Part shown: piece by piece, positions 59,989-64,000 of the stretch
Numbering within the stretch: position 1 is the stretch's first letter
Layout of the letters: every line of letters begins with the position of its first letter
Notes under the pieces: generated by a model
The model's input: the letters and a program-made list of their open reading frames with translations, nothing else
Databases searched by the model: none
Told to the model about the DNA's origin: nothing
Made by a program: the position numbers and the translations under genes
DNA from: G036327475 sp036327475
GTDB taxonomy: Bacteria; Pseudomonadota; Gammaproteobacteria; Enterobacterales; Enterobacteriaceae
Assembly: GCF_036327475.1 (NCBI RefSeq)
Contig: NZ_CP132913.1
Coordinates: 1,302,001-1,366,000 of the forward strand
Length of the DNA: 64,000 bases
Reading direction: 5' to 3'

Positions 59989-61905
59989 TTAACGGTTGCC
60001 GAACTGCTCCGACATAGTATCACCGGGATTCGGCGTGCGCGGCTCATCCACCGGCGTCGGCACGCCGCCGCTATTGCCGGAGACTGTATCGTCCCAGCCT
60101 GCGGGCGGGCGGACCGCCTTGCGGCTGATCAGATCCTCTATTTGCGGCGCATCGATGGTTTCATATTTCATCAGCGCATCTTTCATGGCATGCAGGATAT
60201 CCATATTTTCCATCAGCAGCGTGCGGGCACGGATATAATTTCGCTCAATCAGCGACTTCACTTCCTGATCGATGATGCGCGCCGTTTCATCAGACATATG
60301 CTTCGCCTTGGCCACCGAACGACCGAGGAAAACTTCACCCTCTTCCTCTGCATACAGCAGCGGGCCCAGTTTTTCTGAGAAACCCCATTGGGTCACCATG
60401 TTACGAGCAATCGATGTCGCCACTTTAATATCGTTGGAAGCCCCAGTAGACACTTTCGCTGGGCCGTAAATGATCTCCTCGGCCAGCCGGCCTCCGTACA
60501 GAGTGGAGATTTGGCTTTCCAGCTTCTGGCGGCTTGCGCTGATAGCATCCCCTTCCGGTAAGAAAAAGGTCACCCCCAAGGCGCGGCTACGCGGGATAAT
60601 CGTCACTTTATGCACAGGATCGTGATCCGGCACCAGGCGTCCGATTATCGCATGACCAGCTTCGTGGTAAGCAGTGGACTCTTTTTGCGCTTCGGTCATC
60701 ACCATAGAACGGCGCTCGGCGCCCATCATGATTTTATCCTTGGCCTTCTCAAATTCCACCATCGACACCACGCGCTTGCTGCCACGGGCGGCAAACAGTG
60801 CTGCTTCGTTTACCAGGTTGGCCAAATCGGCGCCCGAGAAGCCGGGCGTGCCGCGCGCAATAACCGATGCATCCATGTCGGGCGCCAACGGGACGCGGCG
60901 CATGTGGACTTTCAGAATCTGTTCGCGGCCGCGCACATCAGGCAGGCCCACTACCACCTGGCGGTCGAAACGGCCCGGGCGCAGTAGCGCCGGGTCCAGC
61001 ACATCAGGGCGGTTGGTCGCGGCGATGACAATGATACCTTCATTCCCCTCAAAGCCGTCCATTTCCACCAACATCTGGTTCAGGGTCTGTTCGCGCTCAT
61101 CATGACCACCGCCGAGACCAGCGCCACGCTGACGCCCGACAGCGTCGATTTCATCGATAAAGATAATGCAGGGCGCTGCTTTTTTCGCCTGCTCGAACAT
61201 ATCACGCACGCGGGAGGCGCCTACGCCGACGAACATTTCCACGAAGTCGGAGCCGGAAATGGTGAAGAACGGAACCTTTGCTTCCCCCGCAATGGCTTTA
61301 GCCAACAGCGTTTTACCTGTTCCTGGCGGCCCCACCATCAGCACGCCTTTCGGAATCTTGCCGCCTAGCTTTTGAAAACGACTCGGCTCACGCAGATAAT
61401 CCACCAGCTCGCTAACCTCTTCCTTCGCTTCATCGCAACCGGCAACATCGGCGAACGTCGTTTTAATCTGGTCTTCCGTCAGCATACGCGCCTTGCTCTT
61501 GCCGAATGACATGGCGCCTTTACCACCGCCGCCCTGCATTTGACGCATAAAGAAGATCCAGACCCCAATCAACAATAGCATCGGGAACCAAGAGATAAAG
61601 ATCGATACCAGCAGGCTGGGTTCTTCTGGCGGCTCGCCCACAACTTTGACGTTTTTGGTCAACAAGATATCGAGCAGCTTGGAATCGTTGACCGGGATAT
61701 AGGTGGTGTAGCGGCTACTGTCTTTTTTAGTGACGGCAATTTCACGACCGTTAATACGCGCTTCCCTAACCTGATCCTGATTCAATTCGGACATAAAGGT
61801 GGAATAATCCACTTTACGCCCATTGGACTCGCTGGGCCCAAAGCTCTGGAATACCGACATCAGCACGACTGCGATAACTAGCCAGAGAATCAGGTTCTTC
61901 GCCAT
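59989..61905 (-). CDS. ftsH: FtsH, membrane AAA+ metalloprotease
   Basis: 638 codons (E. coli 644). The ATG at 61905 (MAKNLILWLVIAVVLMSVFQ) was chosen; a TTG three codons earlier is possible. Two membrane helices enclose a periplasmic domain, followed by Walker A GPPGTGKTLLAKA, Walker B CIIFIDEIDAVGRQ, the SRH block ATNRPDVLDPALLRPGRFD and the zinc motif HEAGHAIIGR. It degrades sigma-32, LpxC and damaged membrane proteins. Its usual partner gene rlmE precedes it. Confidence 0.97.
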   Translation of the reverse strand: MAKNLILWLVIAVVLMSVFQSFGPSESNGRKVDYSTFMSELNQDQVREARINGREIAVTKKDSSRYTTYIPVNDSKLLDILLTKNVKVVGEPPEEPSLLVSIFISWFPMLLLIGVWIFFMRQMQGGGGKGAMSFGKSKARMLTEDQIKTTFADVAGCDEAKEEVSELVDYLREPSRFQKLGGKIPKGVLMVGPPGTGKTLLAKAIAGEAKVPFFTISGSDFVEMFVGVGASRVRDMFEQAKKAAPCIIFIDEIDAVGRQRGAGLGGGHDEREQTLNQMLVEMDGFEGNEGIIVIAATNRPDVLDPALLRPGRFDRQVVVGLPDVRGREQILKVHMRRVPLAPDMDASVIARGTPGFSGADLANLVNEAALFAARGSKRVVSMVEFEKAKDKIMMGAERRSMVMTEAQKESTAYHEAGHAIIGRLVPDHDPVHKVTIIPRSRALGVTFFLPEGDAISASRQKLESQISTLYGGRLAEEIIYGPAKVSTGASNDIKVATSIARNMVTQWGFSEKLGPLLYAEEEGEVFLGRSVAKAKHMSDETARIIDQEVKSLIERNYIRARTLLMENMDILHAMKDALMKYETIDAPQIEDLISRKAVRPPAGWDDTVSGNSGGVPTPVDEPRTPNPGDTMSEQFGNR

Positions 61906-61960
61906 GCCACTCAAGAGATTAACCTCATATTACAACGGTGTTAACAATTAGCGTAGGATA

Positions 61961-62590
61961 CTATATTTTGCGCCCTGTCGCCACAATATACGCTTCGCGT
62001 GAGCGGGCCCGAGAAGCGTCTGGCTTACGGATTTTTGCCTTCGTAAACAGAGAGCGTATTTCCCGCAAGTACTCATCGAAACCTTCTCCCTGAAAGACTT
62101 TAACCAAAAAACTCCCACCCGCCGCCAGAACATCCCGACACATATCGAGCGCCAGCTCCACGAGATATATGGATTTGGAAACATCGACCGCCGGGATACC
62201 ACTCATATTAGGCGCCATGTCGGATAGCACCACTTGCACCTTCTGCTCGCCTATGCGCTCAAGTAAAGCCCGCAGCACCAGGAGGTCACGGAAATCCCCC
62301 TGCAGAAAGTCAACGCCCACTATTGGTTCCATCGGTAGGATATCACAGGCGATGACACGCCCTTTGTCGCCGATTTGCGTGGCGACGTATTGCGACCAGC
62401 CGCCGGGGGCCGCGCCCAGATCCACCACGGTCATCCCCGGACTAAATAGCTTGTCGCTCTGCTGTATTTCATCAAGTTTAAACCAGGCACGGGAACGGAG
62501 TCCCCTTTCTTGTGCCTGCTGGACATATTTATCGCTAAAGTGTTCCTGCAGCCAGCGGCTGGAGCTTGTAGAACGCTTTTTGGTCACCAT
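61961..62590 (-). CDS. rlmE: RlmE (RrmJ), 23S rRNA Um2552 methyltransferase
   Basis: 209 codons, as in E. coli. The ATG at 62590 (MVTKKRSTSSSRWLQEHFSD) matches the family and follows GGAAAATAAG. Motifs: SAM site VVDLGAAPGGWSQYVA, catalytic-tetrad blocks LSDMAPNMSGIPAVDVSKS and FLVKVFQGEGFDEYL. It 2'-O-methylates U2552 of the A loop during 50S assembly. It is divergent from yhbY. Confidence 0.96.
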   Translation of the reverse strand: MVTKKRSTSSSRWLQEHFSDKYVQQAQERGLRSRAWFKLDEIQQSDKLFSPGMTVVDLGAAPGGWSQYVATQIGDKGRVIACDILPMEPIVGVDFLQGDFRDLLVLRALLERIGEQKVQVVLSDMAPNMSGIPAVDVSKSIYLVELALDMCRDVLAAGGSFLVKVFQGEGFDEYLREIRSLFTKAKIRKPDASRARSREAYIVATGRKI

Positions 62591-62741
62591 CTTATTTTCC
62601 AACTATCTTATATAAAGTGCAACGGTGGAAAGATTTGGCCACCATGCGCCGATATCGATGGACGCCGATTTAGCGATATATGTGAAATGGCGGTAAATAT
62701 GCCGTTTCAATCCAACCTACCCAACCTAAGCAAAAACACAC

Positions 62742-63022
62742 ATGAATCTGAATAATAAGCAAAGCAGCATCTTAAAGAGCTAACCCATTTGCTGAAACCT
62801 ATCGTCATGCTTGGCAATAACGGCTTGGCGGAAGGTGTGTTCGCCGAAATCAAACAGGCATTGGAGCATCATGAGCTCCTCAAGCAAATTACCACGGAAG
62901 AGCGTGAGACAAAAACGTTGATCGCCGACGCCATCGTTCGTGAAAGCGGTGCCGGCAAGGTACAGATTATTCTGGTGTTGTATCGGTCGGCTACAGAACA
63001 GAAAATTACGCTGTCCCACTAA
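62742..63022 (+). pseudogene. yhbY: yhbY with frameshift (CRM-domain ribosome factor)
   Basis: YhbY is a 97-residue RNA-binding protein that associates with pre-50S particles. The native start ATG 62742 gives MNLNNKQ, then one A is missing from an A run and a stop follows after a few codons. In the other frame QHLKELTHLLKPIVMLGNNG continues to the end ITLSH. The GNNG loop survives. Two small in-frame deletions remove about four residues, one near HELLKQITTEE and one within VQIILVLYR. A 77-codon frame could start at 62789 but would lack the first helix. Confidence 0.7.
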
Positions 63023-63061
63023 CATCATTTTTCGATAGAAAATACCACTCTCCGACCCACA

Positions 63062-63086
63062 GCAAAGGCCACTCGCGGCCTTTTGC
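63062..63086. terminator. Bidirectional terminator between yhbY and greA
   Basis: GCAAAGGCC-ACTCGC-GGCCTTTTGC followed by TTTT: a 9-bp stem with one extra T in the right arm, between two convergent genes. It would work for yhbY on the plus strand, and its A/T symmetry allows use by greA. Confidence 0.75.
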
Positions 63087-63124
63087 TTTTCTTTACAAAG
63101 CCAGCGACGGCGCTGCCAGGATGC

Positions 63125-63601
63125 TTACAGATACTCCACCTTAAGGATTTCGTATTCCACCTCACCGCCAGGGGTTTGGATGACGACGATATCCCCCGCT
63201 TCCCTGCCCACTAACCCGCGGGCGATGGGAGAATGAATGGAAATCAGGTTTTGCTTAAAATCGGCCTCATCGTCGCCGACGATGCGGTAGGTTTGCTTCT
63301 CTTCGTTATCCAGGTTTTCCACGCTGACCGTAGCGCCGAAAATGACCCGGCCGCTCGGGGCCAGTTTGGTCACATCGATCACCTGCGCATTGGACAATTT
63401 GGCTTCAATTTCCTGGATTCGGCCTTCGCAAAAGCCTTGTTGTTCCCGTGCGGCATGATACTCGGCGTTTTCTTTTAAATCGCCGTGCTCGCGGGCCTCG
63501 GCAATAGACCGGATAATTTCAGAGCGACGGACGCTTTTAAGATTTTTGAGCTCTTCCCGCAGTTTTTCAGCGCCGCGCAGAGTCATCGGAACCTGATTCA
63601 T
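63125..63601 (-). CDS. greA: GreA, transcript cleavage factor
   Basis: 158 codons, as in E. coli. The ATG at 63601 follows AGAGG and gives MNQVPMTLRGAEKLREELKN; the open frame extends 26 codons further up. The coiled coil carries the acidic tip (REHGDLKENAEYHAAREQQG), and the C-terminal globular domain has YRIVGDDEADFKQNLISIHS. It rescues backtracked RNA polymerase. It is divergent from dacB. Confidence 0.96.
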   Translation of the reverse strand: MNQVPMTLRGAEKLREELKNLKSVRRSEIIRSIAEAREHGDLKENAEYHAAREQQGFCEGRIQEIEAKLSNAQVIDVTKLAPSGRVIFGATVSVENLDNEEKQTYRIVGDDEADFKQNLISIHSPIARGLVGREAGDIVVIQTPGGEVEYEILKVEYL

Positions 63602-63839
63602 AATTGTACCTCTATGCATCTTCCTGCTAAAATAATCGCCGTTCTGGGGCGGGCGGCGCTGGCGCGACGCGCGTTTCATACACCTCCCTTCAAACGAAAA
63701 GCAAAAGGAAACGATCCTAGAATTACTTCCCAGGCTAGCCCCAATTTTGCATTTTCATACGTATTTTATCGCAGAGTTCGGTGTAGGTCATCGTTTACTT
63801 TATCCCTGCTTGCACCGTAGTATGACAGCACGTTACATT

Positions 63840-64000
63840 GCTGTTGCTCAAATTATGTGTTTTAGGATTAGTCATAGGATTGACCAGTGTTGTCATGCGT
63901 TCCGCACAGGCGACGAAAACTATACGGAATATTTGCCCGACGGCGCTAACCTGGCGCTGGTGGTGCAAAAGCGGGGCCGCGGCCCGTTATTGATTATCAC
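63840..64000 (+). pseudogene. dacB: dacB 5' end with frameshift, cut by window edge
   Basis: DacB (PBP4) is a periplasmic D,D-carboxypeptidase and endopeptidase. In one frame a signal-peptide-like stretch LLLKLCVLGLVIGLTSVVMR followed by SAQA is seen. In another frame the start of the mature protein reads ENYTEYLPDGANLALVVQKR, matching E. coli DacB (YITQLPAGANLALMVQK). The shift is at about 63915 (caggcgacgaaaac), where one base seems lost. The rest of the gene lies beyond the window, so it cannot be judged in full. Confidence 0.6.

Overview
The window is a stretch of an enterobacterial chromosome in an advanced but unfinished state of decay. Gene content, gene order and protein similarity are those of Escherichia coli and its relatives: the blocks djlA-lptD-surA-pdxA-rsmA-apaGH-folA, carAB-dapB-ispH-fkpB-lspA-ileS-ribF-rpsT-nhaA-dnaJK, thrA-arcA-creA-rob-gpmB-trpR-slt-ettA-nadR-radA-serB, prfC-rimI-holD and rpsO-truB-rbfA-infB-nusA-rimP-secG-glmM-folP-ftsH-rlmE-greA. 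About half of these loci are broken, while the core genes beside them are full length. That combination fits a recently host-restricted insect symbiont of the Sodalis lineage best. The species is an inference from gene order and decay pattern, not a database match.

Layout. 1-0.54 kb: relics of rapA and rluA fused by a deletion. 0.67-9.0 kb: an intact run for outer-membrane biogenesis (djlA, lptD, surA), vitamin B6 (pdxA), 16S rRNA methylation (rsmA), Ap4A hydrolysis (apaH) and dihydrofolate reductase (folA). 9.2-12.6 kb: wreckage of carB, carA and dapB. 13.5-24.4 kb: mostly intact ispH, lspA, ileS, ribF, rpsT, nhaA, dnaJ and dnaK, with a damaged fkpB. 24.7-41.5 kb: a graveyard (thrA with its leader, arcA, creA, rob, yjjX, trpR, slt, ettA, nadR, serB, ytjB, yjjV, osmY) in which only gpmB and radA survive intact. 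41.5-44 kb: prfC and holD intact, rimI broken. About 44 kb: a gene-order break relative to E. coli, joining the holD region to the yhbT/yhbS-yhbW-deaD-nlpI-pnp region, all of it pseudogenes. 49.9-63.6 kb: the translation, transcription and peptidoglycan-precursor core (rpsO, truB, rbfA, infB, nusA, rimP, initiator tRNA, tRNA-Leu, secG, glmM, folP, ftsH, rlmE, greA) intact. yhbY and the start of dacB carry frameshifts.

How the genes work together. What is kept serves translation (rpsT, rpsO, ileS, prfC, infB, rimP, rbfA, truB, rsmA, rlmE, two tRNAs), transcript elongation (nusA, greA), envelope assembly (lptD, surA, lspA, secG, ftsH, glmM), chaperones (dnaK/J) and cofactors (pdxA, ribF, folA, folP, ispH). 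What is lost is amino-acid and carbamoyl-phosphate synthesis (carAB, thrA, dapB, serB), global regulators (arcA, rob, trpR, nadR) and RNA turnover or cold-shock functions (pnp, deaD).

I see no insertion sequence, prophage, CRISPR array or recognisable new multi-gene system. The unexplained signals are a 20-bp perfect inverted repeat between glmM and secG, a 20-bp perfect palindrome upstream of the car relics, and many short tandem duplications in decayed sequence.
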